From Actinomycetes bacterium (GTDB taxonomy: Bacteria; Actinomycetota; Acidimicrobiia; Acidimicrobiales; RAAP-2): a stretch of DNA of 64,000 nt. A model generated the notes under the pieces. It was not told the origin of the DNA. It saw only the letters and a program-made list of their open reading frames with translations, and made no database searches. Shown piece after piece: positions 33,001 through 41,678 of this stretch (the first letter of the stretch is position 1; each line of letters opens with the position of its first letter). Position numbers and translations under genes: made by a program. The DNA is taken from NCBI GenBank assembly GCA_021786095.1, contig JAJYNX010000071.1, positions 44,559 to 108,558 of the forward strand. Direction: 5' to 3'.

Positions 33001-33166
33001 GGGGTCAGTCTGGTCGACTGTCGCGTCGGGGGCAACAGGCGACCGCGGGATCTCGCTGTCCCGGACCTGATAGCGATGGTGATCGAGGCAGGCACCGCGC
33101 GCCTGGTTCGGGCCGTGGCGCAGAAGCGGCGGGCGGACCGGGCGCGAGACGCAATAGGGTGGCCTC

Positions 33167-33493
33167 ATGAATGTTGTGACGGACAAGACCTTTCAAACGC
33201 AAGTGCTCGAACGCTCCGAAACCGTGCCGGTCATCGTCGACTTGTGGGCCGCCTGGTGCGGGCCGTGTCGCGTTCTCACGCCGATTCTGGAGAAGGTGGT
33301 GGGCGAGACCGGGGGATCGGTGGAATTGGGTGCGCTCGACGTCGACAAGAATCCCCATACTGCGCAGGCCTTCGGTGTGCGCTCGATCCCGTCGGTCTTC
33401 GCCTTCAAGAACGGGAAGGTGGTTGACTCCTTCGTCGGCGCGCGCAGCGAGCGCGCCGTTCGCAAGTTCGTCACCAAGCTGGTCGGCCGCTAG
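33167..33493 (+). CDS. Thioredoxin
   Basis: A 108-residue cytoplasmic thiol-disulfide reductant. The WCGPC active site is at residues 30-34, preceded by VIVDLWAA, and the cis-Pro loop is in GVRSIPSVFAFKNG. Normal length for TrxA. TAGGGT at 33155-33160 lies six bases before the ATG, indicating a leaderless transcript. It is divergent from the DinB-like gene, which may itself depend on a low-molecular-weight thiol. Confidence 0.93.
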   Translation: MNVVTDKTFQTQVLERSETVPVIVDLWAAWCGPCRVLTPILEKVVGETGGSVELGALDVDKNPHTAQAFGVRSIPSVFAFKNGKVVDSFVGARSERAVRKFVTKLVGR

Positions 33494-33536
33494 TTCGTAG
33501 CCCTGGGGGGCGTGGCGCGACCTGTAGGATGCGCTC

Positions 33537-34586
33537 ATGGACATTGCCGCGCTGCTGGGTGACGAGGCGTCGACGTTGCTCGACCATCACGCCACCGCCT
33601 TTCCCAAGGATCTCCTCGTTCTTCCGGGCCCCGACTTCCTCGACCGGGTCTTCCAGATAAGTGATCGATCACCGGCGGTCTTGCGTTCGCTTGGCCAGTT
33701 GTACTCTCACGGTCGACTGGGCGGAACCGGCTATCTGTCCATTCTTCCCGTGGACCAGGGAATCGAACACTCGGCTGCCGCGAGTTTTGCGCCGAACCCC
33801 GAGTACTTCGACCCGGCGCGGCTCTGCGACCTGGCGATCGCGGGCGACTGCAGCGCGGTGGCGACGACCCTGGGCACGTTGGGCGCCGTCTCGCGGCGCT
33901 ACGTGCATCGCATCCCCTTCATCGTCAAGATCAATCACAACGACTTGCTGAACTACCCCAACACCTACGATCAGATTCCCTTCGCGTCCGTGCGTCAGGC
34001 GTGGGACCTCGGGGCCGCGGGAGTGGGCGCCACCATCTACTTTGGATCGCCGGAGTCTGGACGACAGTTGCGCGAGATCTCGGCGGCCTTCGCCGAGGCG
34101 CACGAGTTGGGAATGTTCACGGTCCTATGGACCTACTTGCGCAACCCCGCGTTCAAGACCGCGGAGGTTGACTATCACGTCAGCGCCGACCTCACTGGGC
34201 AGGCGAACTACCTCGGCGTGACTATCGAGGCGGACATCATCAAGCAGAAGCAGCCCGAGAACAACGGCGGGTATCTCGCCCTCGGATTCGGCAAGACCGA
34301 CCCGAGGGTGTACAGCGAGCTGACGACCGCTAATCCAATCGATCTCACGCGCTGGCAGGTGGTGAACTGCTACGCCGGGCGCATGGGGCTGATCAACTCG
34401 GGTGGCGAGTCCAAGGGGGCCGGTGACCTGGCCGCGGCGGTGCGTACGGCGGTGATCAACAAGCGTGCGGGGGGTCAGGGACTCATCGTGGGTCGCAAGG
34501 CCTTCCAGCGTCCCATCGATGACGGCGCGTCGTTGATTCACGCGATCCAGGACGTCTTCTTGGATGAGTCCGTCACCATCGCCTAG
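33537..34586 (+). CDS. fbaB: Class I fructose-bisphosphate aldolase (DhnA/FbaB type)
   Basis: A 349-residue Schiff-base aldolase that cleaves fructose 1,6-bisphosphate to DHAP and glyceraldehyde 3-phosphate, or acts in reverse in gluconeogenesis. It matches the E. coli FbaB length and pattern: [38 protein letters not shown], and a Lys-rich [18 protein letters not shown] with Lys236 as the likely Schiff-base residue. TAGGAT (33525-33530) is six bases before the ATG, so a leaderless transcript is likely. Its end overlaps pgsA by 23 bases. Confidence 0.92.
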   Translation: MDIAALLGDEASTLLDHHATAFPKDLLVLPGPDFLDRVFQISDRSPAVLRSLGQLYSHGRLGGTGYLSILPVDQGIEHSAAASFAPNPEYFDPARLCDLAIAGDCSAVATTLGTLGAVSRRYVHRIPFIVKINHNDLLNYPNTYDQIPFASVRQAWDLGAAGVGATIYFGSPESGRQLREISAAFAEAHELGMFTVLWTYLRNPAFKTAEVDYHVSADLTGQANYLGVTIEADIIKQKQPENNGGYLALGFGKTDPRVYSELTTANPIDLTRWQVVNCYAGRMGLINSGGESKGAGDLAAAVRTAVINKRAGGQGLIVGRKAFQRPIDDGASLIHAIQDVFLDESVTIA

Positions 34587-35220
34587 TTCGTCCCCCTCAT
34601 CGAGCGCGCCGCCGGGCGAGGACGGTGCCGATGCGGGGTGGCGGACCTGGGCCAACGTCGTCACCCTCGCGCGCCTGGCGCTGCTGCCGGTCTTCATCTG
34701 GCTGGTGATCGCCACGCATCACCGGGCGCTGGCGGCCTGGTTGCTGGCGGTGCTGGGCGCCACCGACTGGGTTGACGGCTACCTGGCGCGTCGCCTGTCC
34801 CAGGTCTCCAACGTGGGAAAGATCATCGACCCGGTCGCGGATCGCCTCCTGGTCATGGGGGGGCTCATCTGCGTGGCGGTGGTGGGGGCGGTGCCCTGGT
34901 GGTTCGCGATCGCGACCCTCGCGCGCGAGCTCGTGGTCTCGGTGGTCACCCTGGTCCTGGCGGCCTTGGGGGCGGCTCGCATCGACGTTCTCTGGTGGGG
35001 CAAGGTCTCGACCTTCGCGCTGATGTTCACGTACCCCGCTTTTCTTCTCGCCTCGAATCCGGGCGGCGTCCCCCTCGCCACCTGGCAGCGCATCATGCGA
35101 GATGGCTCGTGGGTGATCGGGCTGCTCGGGCTGGTCCTGGCGTGGATCGTGCTGGCTGGCTACGTCCGACCGGCCCTCGCGGCCCTGCGACTCGGGCGCC
35201 AGCGTCGGCGCACGGGGTAG
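34564..35220 (+). CDS. pgsA: CDP-alcohol phosphatidyltransferase, PgsA-like
   Basis: A 218-residue membrane enzyme that joins CDP-diacylglycerol and a polyol phosphate, most likely glycerol 3-phosphate. The CAPT motif is complete from about residue 67: [19 protein letters not shown] followed by IIDPVADR, giving D--DG--AR--------G---D---D. Five to six hydrophobic helices surround it. An extra Ser/Pro-rich N-terminus (about 25 residues) precedes [15 protein letters not shown]; the ATG lies inside fbaB, so an internal start is possible. In M. tuberculosis pgsA2 sits near gcvH and garA, as here. Confidence 0.88.
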   Translation: MSPSPSPSSSPSSSAPPGEDGADAGWRTWANVVTLARLALLPVFIWLVIATHHRALAAWLLAVLGATDWVDGYLARRLSQVSNVGKIIDPVADRLLVMGGLICVAVVGAVPWWFAIATLARELVVSVVTLVLAALGAARIDVLWWGKVSTFALMFTYPAFLLASNPGGVPLATWQRIMRDGSWVIGLLGLVLAWIVLAGYVRPALAALRLGRQRRRTG

Positions 35221-35230
35221 ATTCGTGACC

Positions 35231-35611
35231 ATGAAGATTCCCGCCGAGTTGCGCTACTCCTCCGACCACGAATGGGCGCTCGCCAACGGCGACGTCGTAC
35301 GCGTGGGCATCACCGACTACGCCCAGGACGCACTCGGTGACGTCGTCTACGTCGAGTTGCCGACGGTGGGCGCGTCGCTCGCCGCGGGGGACGCGCTGGG
35401 CGAGGTCGAGTCCACCAAGTCGGTGTCGGAGATCTACGCTCCGGTGGCGGGCGTCGTGAGTGCGGTGAATGAGGCCCTGACCGCGTCGCCCGAGATCATC
35501 AACGACGACCCCTACGGGACCGGGTGGATCTGTGAGTTGACGATGAGCGACGCGTCCCAGTACGGCGCCCTGCTGGACGCTGACGGCTATCGTGCGCTGA
35601 CCAACGACTAA
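35231..35611 (+). CDS. gcvH: Glycine cleavage system H protein
   Basis: Carries the aminomethyl group from the P to the T protein on a lipoylated Lys. The 126-residue protein starts MKIPAELRYSSDHEWA and has the lipoylation site in GEVESTKSVSEIYAP with Lys63. Length is normal. I place the start at the ATG at 35231, not the in-frame GTG at 35225, because TAGATT (35218-35223) then lies seven bases upstream, matching the leaderless pattern seen across the window. gcvT, gcvPA and gcvPB are 14 kb further on. Confidence 0.96.
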   Translation: MKIPAELRYSSDHEWALANGDVVRVGITDYAQDALGDVVYVELPTVGASLAAGDALGEVESTKSVSEIYAPVAGVVSAVNEALTASPEIINDDPYGTGWICELTMSDASQYGALLDADGYRALTND

Positions 35612-35649
35612 CCCGGCGAAGCCGTGGAAACTTCTGTAGGGTGGCAGCG

Positions 35650-36114
35650 GTGAACTGCCGACGCTGTGGCGAGATCCTGAACGCCAACGCCAACTTTTGC
35701 TGGTCGTGCGGCGCGGCGCAGGTTGACGCGTCGTCGCCCGAGACGATTGCGGTACCCGTGGTGAACGCGCCGGAGGCCACGCGGGCCGACTTCGACCAGG
35801 GTCCACGACTGTCGCACCCCGACGAGTTGGTGATCGTGTCGGGTTCGACGGCGGGTCGGCGATTCGAGCTGGCCAAGGAGATCACGTCGGTGGGACGTCA
35901 CGAGACGAGCGACCTGTTGCTGGACGACGTGTCCGTCTCGCGCCATCACGCGGTGTTCACCCGTACGGCGAGCGGGAGGATCACGTTGCGCGACCTCAAT
36001 TCGCTCAATGGCACGTACGTGAACGGTGCTCGAGTGGAGGAGACGACATTGCACTCGGCCGATGAGGTGCAGATTGGCAAGTTCAAGGTGGTGTTCTGGG
36101 AGGCGACGACGTGA
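35650..36114 (+). CDS. Zinc-ribbon FHA-domain protein, GarA/OdhI-like
   Basis: A 154-residue protein. The N-terminal zinc ribbon has Cys3, Cys6, Cys17 and Cys20 (CRRC, CWSC). The C-terminal FHA domain (about 60-150) has VGRHETSDLLLDDVSVSRHHAVF and LRDLNSLNGTYVNG, which bind phosphothreonine. GarA and OdhI inhibit 2-oxoglutarate dehydrogenase and glutamate dehydrogenase until an N-terminal Thr is phosphorylated by a PknB-type kinase. Here Thr32 in SPETIAVP is in the right place but lacks the ETT pair. The GTG at 35650 follows TAGGGT (35637-35642) by seven bases. It overlaps the MerR gene by four bases. Confidence 0.82.
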   Translation: MNCRRCGEILNANANFCWSCGAAQVDASSPETIAVPVVNAPEATRADFDQGPRLSHPDELVIVSGSTAGRRFELAKEITSVGRHETSDLLLDDVSVSRHHAVFTRTASGRITLRDLNSLNGTYVNGARVEETTLHSADEVQIGKFKVVFWEATT

Positions 36115-36926
36115 CGGGCGCACCGGGCAGGTTACGGATTGGTGAGGTTCACGCACTACTGCGCCAGGACTTCCCCGACATCGAGCTCTCGAAGATCCGC
36201 TACTACGAGGACAAGGGGCTGGTGGCCCCGTCGCGCAGCCGCAAGGGCTACCGTCTGTACTCCGAGCGCGACGTGGCGTGTCTGCGCGAGGCCGTGCGCC
36301 TCGCCCAGGAGGAGTTCGTGCCGCTGCGCGTCGTGCGCCTGCGACTCATCGAACAGGGTCTGCTGGAGAGCGCCCCCGTCGCCGGCGTCGAGCGCGCCGC
36401 CGCGCGCCGTGCCGCGCTCTCGGCGGTGTCGGCTCCGGTACCGAGTCGGGTGCCCGCCGGGCCCGGTGACCCCGACGCTCCGGTAGACCTGCACCCCGAC
36501 GGTCCGGTGGACCTGCACCCCGCGTCACCGGGGGACTCGGCGTCGATGGATCCCGTCACCGCTGCCGAGCTGTGCGAGATGGCGGGTCTTCGTGACAGCG
36601 AACTTGCCTCGCTGGTGGCCCTCGGCCTCGTGCATCCCCGTACCCAGGCGCGCGAGACCGTCTTTAGCGCCCTCGACGCACGGGTGGCCACGGCGGCGGG
36701 CGTGCTGGTGCACCGCGGGGTTGACGTGCGCTTGCTCGGCGCGCTGCGCCGCGTGGTGGAACGCGAACTGGGTGTCGTCGATGACCTGACCGAGCCGCTG
36801 CGCGGACCCGCCAGCGTCGTGGCCCCGGCCGCCGCGGGCCGGGTGGTGGCTCAAGTGGCGGCGGAGGTGGCGACCCTGCGCACGGTGCTCTACGAGCGCG
36901 AATTGGGCGAGTACCTGAACGGTTGA
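36111..36926 (+). CDS. MerR-family regulator downstream of GarA-like gene (Rv1828/FtsR-like)
   Basis: A 271-residue regulator. The N-terminal winged helix (about 8-75) includes LRIGEVHALLRQDFPDIELS then KIRYYEDKGLVAPSRSRKGYRLYS. A Pro/Asp-rich linker with two VDLHP repeats (about 120-145) joins it to a C-terminal helical domain. No metal-binding Cys are visible, so it is not a typical metal sensor. Its place after the FHA gene and before DUF151 matches the mycobacterial Rv1827-Rv1828-Rv1829 order; FtsR, the corynebacterial relative, regulates cell division. Targets here are unknown. Confidence 0.82.
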   Translation: MTGAPGRLRIGEVHALLRQDFPDIELSKIRYYEDKGLVAPSRSRKGYRLYSERDVACLREAVRLAQEEFVPLRVVRLRLIEQGLLESAPVAGVERAAARRAALSAVSAPVPSRVPAGPGDPDAPVDLHPDGPVDLHPASPGDSASMDPVTAAELCEMAGLRDSELASLVALGLVHPRTQARETVFSALDARVATAAGVLVHRGVDVRLLGALRRVVERELGVVDDLTEPLRGPASVVAPAAAGRVVAQVAAEVATLRTVLYERELGEYLNG

Positions 36927-36965
36927 CGCGGCCCGTTCGCGCCGAGGTGGGTCTAGGCTGGATTT

Positions 36966-37478
36966 GTGGTCGAGGTGATTCTCCGGGCGGTTCGCGTTGA
37001 CGTGGGCTCCTCCACGCCACTGCTGCTGCTCGAGGAGCTGGGCGGAGACCGAGTTCTCCCCATCTTCATCGGCGCGCCTGAGGCGACCGCGATCGCGTAC
37101 GCGCTCCAGGGGATCACGACGCCGCGGCCGATGTCCCATGACTTGCTCGGACACGTCATCACCGCCCTCGGTGGCCGCCTCTTCGCCGTCGAGATCACCT
37201 CGCTCGAGGACAACACCTACTTCGCGAACCTGCGAATCCTGCGCGACGGCGCCGAGATCGTCGTGAGCTCGCGGCCGAGTGACGCGGTGGCTCTGGCACT
37301 GCGCGTGAAGGCGCCAATCCTGGTGAGTGACGAGCTGATGGCCGAGCAGGGTCGCGTGATGCACCTCGACGACGTGGACGAGGGCGAGGAGCCGGAGGGC
37401 GAGAGTTCGGAGGCCGAACTGGTGGCGGAGCTGCGTGAGTTCCTGGACACGATTCGGCCCGAGGACTTCAATCAGTGA
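36966..37478 (+). CDS. DUF151 bifunctional nuclease-like protein
   Basis: A 170-residue BFN-type protein. The DUF151 core spans about 1-130: LLLLEELGGDRVLPIFIGAPEA (quoted in part: GDRVLPIFIGAPEA), GLITT-like ALQGITTPRPMSHDLL, and VSSRPSDAVALALR. The tail is acidic. Some members have DNase/RNase activity, and the family is well conserved next to garA-MerR in actinobacteria. The GTG start follows TAGGCT (36954-36959) by six bases, so it is probably transcribed separately and leaderless. Its stop overlaps the next gene by four bases. Confidence 0.88.
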   Translation: MVEVILRAVRVDVGSSTPLLLLEELGGDRVLPIFIGAPEATAIAYALQGITTPRPMSHDLLGHVITALGGRLFAVEITSLEDNTYFANLRILRDGAEIVVSSRPSDAVALALRVKAPILVSDELMAEQGRVMHLDDVDEGEEPEGESSEAELVAELREFLDTIRPEDFNQ

Positions 37479-38116
37479 ATCGCGCCGTCAAGACGCTGCT
37501 CATCTTCGCCGCCTTCGCCGTGATCGTGACGCTGGGCCGTCACGCGCTGCACTCGACCACCACTACCACCACGACGACGACGGTCGTCTCGCCCGTCGTG
37601 ACGACCACGAGCACCACGACGCCCACGACGACCACCACGACACCCGCGACCACCACGGGCACCGACTGCGCGGCGAGTGGCTTTCGCGGTGCCTACGTCC
37701 AGGGCCAGGGTTCCCTCGGCACCGTCTACGACAGCGTGACGCTGACCAAGACGTCGCCAGGCGCGTGCACGCTCCAGGGCTGGCCGCTCGTCACACTGGC
37801 CGATCGCCATGGTGCGGTTGTCGCCACCACCAACGTGAACGTCTCCGGGTCAACGCAGTCCTCGCCCATCACCTTCCCCACGCCGTCGGCCAACGCCGTG
37901 CCGGCGTTGCTGCACCTCACGACGGGCTCGACGGTGGCCTTCGCGCTCGCGTACTCGGACGTCCCCATCGGGAACGAGACGTGCCCTTCCGCCTACGCCC
38001 TGCGCGTGCAACTGGTCGCTGGCGGCGGCACGATCCCCGTCAGCGCGCAGTACCCGCTGCAGCCGTGCGGGCAGTTCACGCTCTGGCTGAGCCCGTTCTA
38101 CTCGACGGCGGGCTAG
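37475..38116 (+). CDS. Membrane-anchored DUF4232 protein with Thr-rich linker
   Basis: A 213-residue protein: one N-terminal hydrophobic segment (LLIFAAFAVIVTLG, about residues 8-21), a Thr-rich linker (about 28-62, long runs of ACC/ACG codons), then a beta-rich extracellular domain with four Cys (DCAASGFRG, GACTLQGWP, ETCPSAY, QPCGQ). The pattern C---------Q---G----LQGWP-V matches DUF4232, seen in secreted actinobacterial proteins of unknown role. The GTG overlaps the DUF151 stop. Confidence 0.75.
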   Translation: MNRAVKTLLIFAAFAVIVTLGRHALHSTTTTTTTTTVVSPVVTTTSTTTPTTTTTTPATTTGTDCAASGFRGAYVQGQGSLGTVYDSVTLTKTSPGACTLQGWPLVTLADRHGAVVATTNVNVSGSTQSSPITFPTPSANAVPALLHLTTGSTVAFALAYSDVPIGNETCPSAYALRVQLVAGGGTIPVSAQYPLQPCGQFTLWLSPFYSTAG

Positions 38117-38278
38117 CTCTCCACTCGACGCGTCACGCTCGCCGGGTCACCGCTGGCGACTTGTGACGAAAGTCACACCGAAAAGTTTCGACGGATCCCC
38201 CCGCGATCGGCTACCGTCATGCGCTATGTGACGGCACAGGGCGTGACACCGACGTCGCGCCGAGCCAGGGAGGTGCAC

Positions 38279-39766
38279 ATGACAGATGAGATCACGCCGG
38301 ACTTTCTCGGCGCCAAGGTACCGGTAACGCACGGCGAGCCGGAACGACTTCGTCGCGGGTCCCTTGGCCTGCTCGACATCGCCGCCGCGACCATGGCCAA
38401 CATCGGCCCGGCCATGAGCTTCTTCTTCGGTTTCGGCTTCCTCGCCTTCACGGCTGGCCTGGCGTCACCCCTGACGATCATCGCCGCCGGCGTGGCCATC
38501 GCCTTCCTCGGCAACACCCTGGCGGAGTTCACCAAGGTCATGCCGTCCGCGGGCGGCTTCATCACCTTCGTCGGCAAGGCGTTCGGTGCGCGCACCGGCG
38601 TCACGACCGCGATCCTCACGGGCGCCGGCTACATCGCCGCCATGGCCTCGGTGGTCGCGATCGTTGGCGGTTTCTTTCAGATCCTCCTGCAGAACTACAA
38701 CGTGTCGGGACTCGAGAGCGTGCCGTGGATTGTCTGGACGCTCGTGTTTCTGGCGTTCGCCATCTTCATGATGGTACGCGGCATCTCCCTGTCGACCAAG
38801 GTCGCCGGGATCTTCTTCGCCTTCGAGATGGTGGTGCTGTTCGTGGTGAGCATCGCGGCCCTGATCAAGTTCCACGGCCACATCACCTTCGCGCCCTTCG
38901 AGCCGAAGAACATCCTGGGCGGCTTCAAGGGGCTGGCCGCCGGCTTCCCACTGGCGATCTACCTCTTCATCGGCTGGGAGAACTCGGCGGCGCTGGCCGA
39001 GGAGACGACCAACCCGCGCAAGAACGTGCCGCGCGCCGTGTTCACGTCGGTCGCCATCATGCTGGTGAGCTACGTGTTCTTCGCCTACTCCACGGTCGTC
39101 GGCTTCTCCGACAACGTCGGCAAGCTCAGTAGCGCGGCCATCCCGTTCCTGACGGTCGCCAAGGGCGTGGTGGGAGCGGCGGCCTTCTTCGCGTTCCTGG
39201 CCGGGATGACCTCGACCCTCGGCGCGCTGATCGCCGGCACCAACTCCCAGGCCCGGCTCATCTTCAACGCGGGCCGCGAGGGTCTGCTGCCCGCGTCGAT
39301 CGGCCGGGTCCACAAGACGCGCCGCACCCCGGTCAACGCGCTGGTGTTCTTCCTCAGCGTCGCCCTGGTCATCATCGGTGTGTGGGGTCTGGGCCACATC
39401 ACCGGTGGCCACGCCGCCTCGGGATCGATGAACGCCGTCAACTTCTTCGCCGAGTCGTCCACCTTCGGCACGATCCTGGTGCTGGTGGTCTACGCGCTGT
39501 CGAACCTGGCGCTCCCGGTGTACTACAAGAAGCATCACCCGGATCTGTTCCGGATGTTCCGTCACGGGGTGCTGCCGATCCTGGGGTTCCTCGTCATCCT
39601 GGTGCCCATGTACTACCTGGCCAAGCCGGGCCAGCCCACGCCCTACGACTGGTTCCCCTACGCGGCGCTGGCGGTGGTGGTGCTGGCGATCGTCTACGCG
39701 GTCACGCTGGTGGCGCGCGACCCGAGCATCGGTGATCGGGTGGGCTCGATCGTCGCCGACGAGTAG
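38279..39766 (+). CDS. APC-superfamily amino acid permease
   Basis: A 495-residue transporter with about 12-13 hydrophobic helices. The first helix region LGLLDIAAATMANIGPAM carries the APC unwound-helix Gly motif, and the cytoplasmic FIGWENSAALAEETTNPRKNVPRAV loop (quoted: GWENSAALAEETTNPRKN) is the E-E--NP--N-P-A family signature. Substrate is an amino acid or amine, driven by an ion gradient. The ATG at 38279 has GGGAGGTG at 38268-38275 just upstream; an earlier in-frame start at 38219 lacks one. Confidence 0.87.
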   Translation: MTDEITPDFLGAKVPVTHGEPERLRRGSLGLLDIAAATMANIGPAMSFFFGFGFLAFTAGLASPLTIIAAGVAIAFLGNTLAEFTKVMPSAGGFITFVGKAFGARTGVTTAILTGAGYIAAMASVVAIVGGFFQILLQNYNVSGLESVPWIVWTLVFLAFAIFMMVRGISLSTKVAGIFFAFEMVVLFVVSIAALIKFHGHITFAPFEPKNILGGFKGLAAGFPLAIYLFIGWENSAALAEETTNPRKNVPRAVFTSVAIMLVSYVFFAYSTVVGFSDNVGKLSSAAIPFLTVAKGVVGAAAFFAFLAGMTSTLGALIAGTNSQARLIFNAGREGLLPASIGRVHKTRRTPVNALVFFLSVALVIIGVWGLGHITGGHAASGSMNAVNFFAESSTFGTILVLVVYALSNLALPVYYKKHHPDLFRMFRHGVLPILGFLVILVPMYYLAKPGQPTPYDWFPYAALAVVVLAIVYAVTLVARDPSIGDRVGSIVADE

Positions 39767-39769
39767 CGG

Positions 39770-40753
39770 CTATCGCGCGGACGGATCGACCAGGATCCGT
39801 CCGCGCGACGATCCGCGGGCGACGACCTCGAGGGCGTCGTCGAGGCCCTCGAGCGGAACCTCACGGTCGACCAGGGCGTTGAAGTCGACCGTGGCGGCCG
39901 CCTCCCCGAGGGCCGCCCAGACGCGGTCGCGGGTGGCGGCGGGGGCCTCGACCACGTCCACGCCGAGCAGCGCGACGGATCGGGTGATGAAGGGGTAGAC
40001 GGTCGTGACGAGATCGGTGCCCGCGACGAGGCCACTCGCCGCGACGGCGGCGCCGTAGCGTAGCGAGCGCAGGATCTGGTGCAGTGTCGCGCCACCGACG
40101 CAGTCGACTGCCCCGGCCCACCGCTCGCTCGCCAGGACGCGATCCGGTCGATCCGCGATCTCGTCGCGTCCGATGACCGAACGGGCCCCGCGCTCGAGCA
40201 GCCACTCGCGTGCGTCGAGAGATCCGGTGGAGGCGACCGGCGCGTGACCCCGGGCCGCCAACAGGGTGACGGCCAGTGATCCAACCCCGCCGGTCGCTCC
40301 GGTCACCAGCACGTCGCCCTCGTCGAGGCCGTGGTGCTCGAGTGCGAGCACGCTGGCCATGGCGGCGATTCCGGCGGTACCGATGATCATGGCGTCGCGC
40401 GTCGAGAGGGTGTCGGGCAGTGCGCTGAGCCAGCGCGCGGGTGCGTCGATGAACTCGGCGAAGCCACCGTCACGGCCGACTCCCAAGTCGCCGCCGTGTA
40501 CCGCGACCCGCTGGCCGACGGGGAAGCCGGGGTCGTGTGACTCGGTGACGACCCCGGCGGCGTCGACCCCGCCCACCAGGCGAGGCGCTCGTCGTACGCG
40601 ACTGAGCGGTGCGGCCACCAACGCGTCCTTGTAGTTCACGCCGCTGTAGTCGATCCGTACCCGTACGTCGTCGGCACTGGTGGCCGAGAGATCCACGTCA
40701 CGCACCCCGCGCTCGAGGGTGTCGCCACTGCCGTCGATCAGAAAAGCCCGCAT
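39770..40753 (-). CDS. Zinc-free MDR oxidoreductase, AcuI/YhdH-like
   Basis: A 327-residue quinone-oxidoreductase-type protein. GVNYKDALVA and GGVDAAGVV are in the N-terminal GroES-like domain, and the NADPH-binding VTGATGGVGSLAVTLLAARGH begins near residue 149. The pattern and length match YhdH/AcuI, which reduces acrylyl-CoA to propionyl-CoA and detoxifies acrylate. No zinc-ligand Cys cluster is visible. The ATG follows TAGTGT (minus strand, 40761-40766) by seven bases. It stands alone, eleven bases downstream of the ROK gene. Confidence 0.85.
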   Translation of the reverse strand: MRAFLIDGSGDTLERGVRDVDLSATSADDVRVRIDYSGVNYKDALVAAPLSRVRRAPRLVGGVDAAGVVTESHDPGFPVGQRVAVHGGDLGVGRDGGFAEFIDAPARWLSALPDTLSTRDAMIIGTAGIAAMASVLALEHHGLDEGDVLVTGATGGVGSLAVTLLAARGHAPVASTGSLDAREWLLERGARSVIGRDEIADRPDRVLASERWAGAVDCVGGATLHQILRSLRYGAAVAASGLVAGTDLVTTVYPFITRSVALLGVDVVEAPAATRDRVWAALGEAAATVDFNALVDREVPLEGLDDALEVVARGSSRGRILVDPSAR

Positions 40754-40763
40754 CTCGTCGACA

Positions 40764-41678
40764 CTACGCCGATGGCGCGAGGGACGCGTCCAGAGCGCGG
40801 CGGCCCAGGGCGAACGCGCCGATCACCCCCGACGATGAGCCCAGGCCCGGGGCCACCAGGTAGTGATCGACGTGACCGCGCAGCTCCTCGCGGGGTAGGT
40901 AGCCGTTGACCGCGGTGCGCACCTTGTCACGCACGCGCTCGAGGAGGCCGCCGACGGCCATGACGCCGCCGCCGAGCACCATGACTTGAGGGGAGGCGAT
41001 CATCGCGACGTTCACGACGGCCAGGGCGAGGTAGGAGCTCTCGAGGTCCCACGCGGGGTGATCCGCGGGGAGCTCGGGGCCGGTGCGGTGCCAGCGCTGG
41101 GCGATCGCCTCGCCACTGGCGAGCCCCTCGAGGCAGTCGCCGTGACTCGGACAGCTGCCGGCGAAGTCGTCGCCGGCCTGACGTGGCACGTAGATGTGGC
41201 CGAGCTCGGGGTGCAGGAGCCCGTGCACGGGTACCCCGTTGATGACGAGCCCGCCCCCGATGCCCGTGCCGACCGTGACGTAGACGCTGACGTCACGACC
41301 CTGGGCCGCTCCCCAGCGCCACTCCGCCACGCCGGCGGCATCGGTGTCGGTGTCGTAGCCGAGGGGGAGGTCGCCGAAGCGCTCGGCGATGGCCCGGCGC
41401 CATCGGAACCCGCGCCACTGCTCCTTGGGGGTGGTGGCGGCGATGGCGTCCGCGTCGAAGTCGATGGGTCCGAAGGACGCCACGCCGAGTGCGCGCAGGG
41501 GCGTCTGCGCGTGGCGCGCCGCGAACCAGTCGAGCACCCGCGACATCGTCTCGTCGGGCGTAGTGGTGGGAACGACGTGGACTGGGGCGTCGCGCACCTC
41601 GCGCCACGTGTGCCCGACGGCGCAGACCATCTTGGTGCCGCCCGCCTCGATGGCACCGATGAGCGGTGGCTCGCTCAC
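40764..41678 (-). CDS. ROK-family sugar kinase, fructokinase-like
   Basis: A 304-residue kinase. IGAIEAGGTKMVCAVG is the phosphate-1 motif, TVGTGIGGGLVING the phosphate-2 motif, and the ROK zinc site appears as ELGHIYVPRQ with CPSHGDCLEGLASGEA. The CPSHGDCLEG form and the EAGGTKMVCAVG start resemble ROK fructokinases. The GTG overlaps the LacI-family gene stop by four bases, so the two are co-transcribed and divergent from a sugar ABC importer. A much longer upstream frame exists but runs through the regulator and is rejected. Confidence 0.85.
   Translation of the reverse strand: MSEPPLIGAIEAGGTKMVCAVGHTWREVRDAPVHVVPTTTPDETMSRVLDWFAARHAQTPLRALGVASFGPIDFDADAIAATTPKEQWRGFRWRRAIAERFGDLPLGYDTDTDAAGVAEWRWGAAQGRDVSVYVTVGTGIGGGLVINGVPVHGLLHPELGHIYVPRQAGDDFAGSCPSHGDCLEGLASGEAIAQRWHRTGPELPADHPAWDLESSYLALAVVNVAMIASPQVMVLGGGVMAVGGLLERVRDKVRTAVNGYLPREELRGHVDHYLVAPGLGSSSGVIGAFALGRRALDASLAPSA

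Noticed and set aside
33001..33186. Longer N-terminus for the DinB-like gene
   Set aside because: It would run through the thioredoxin promoter and start, and the added residues are Pro/Arg-rich without helix pattern.
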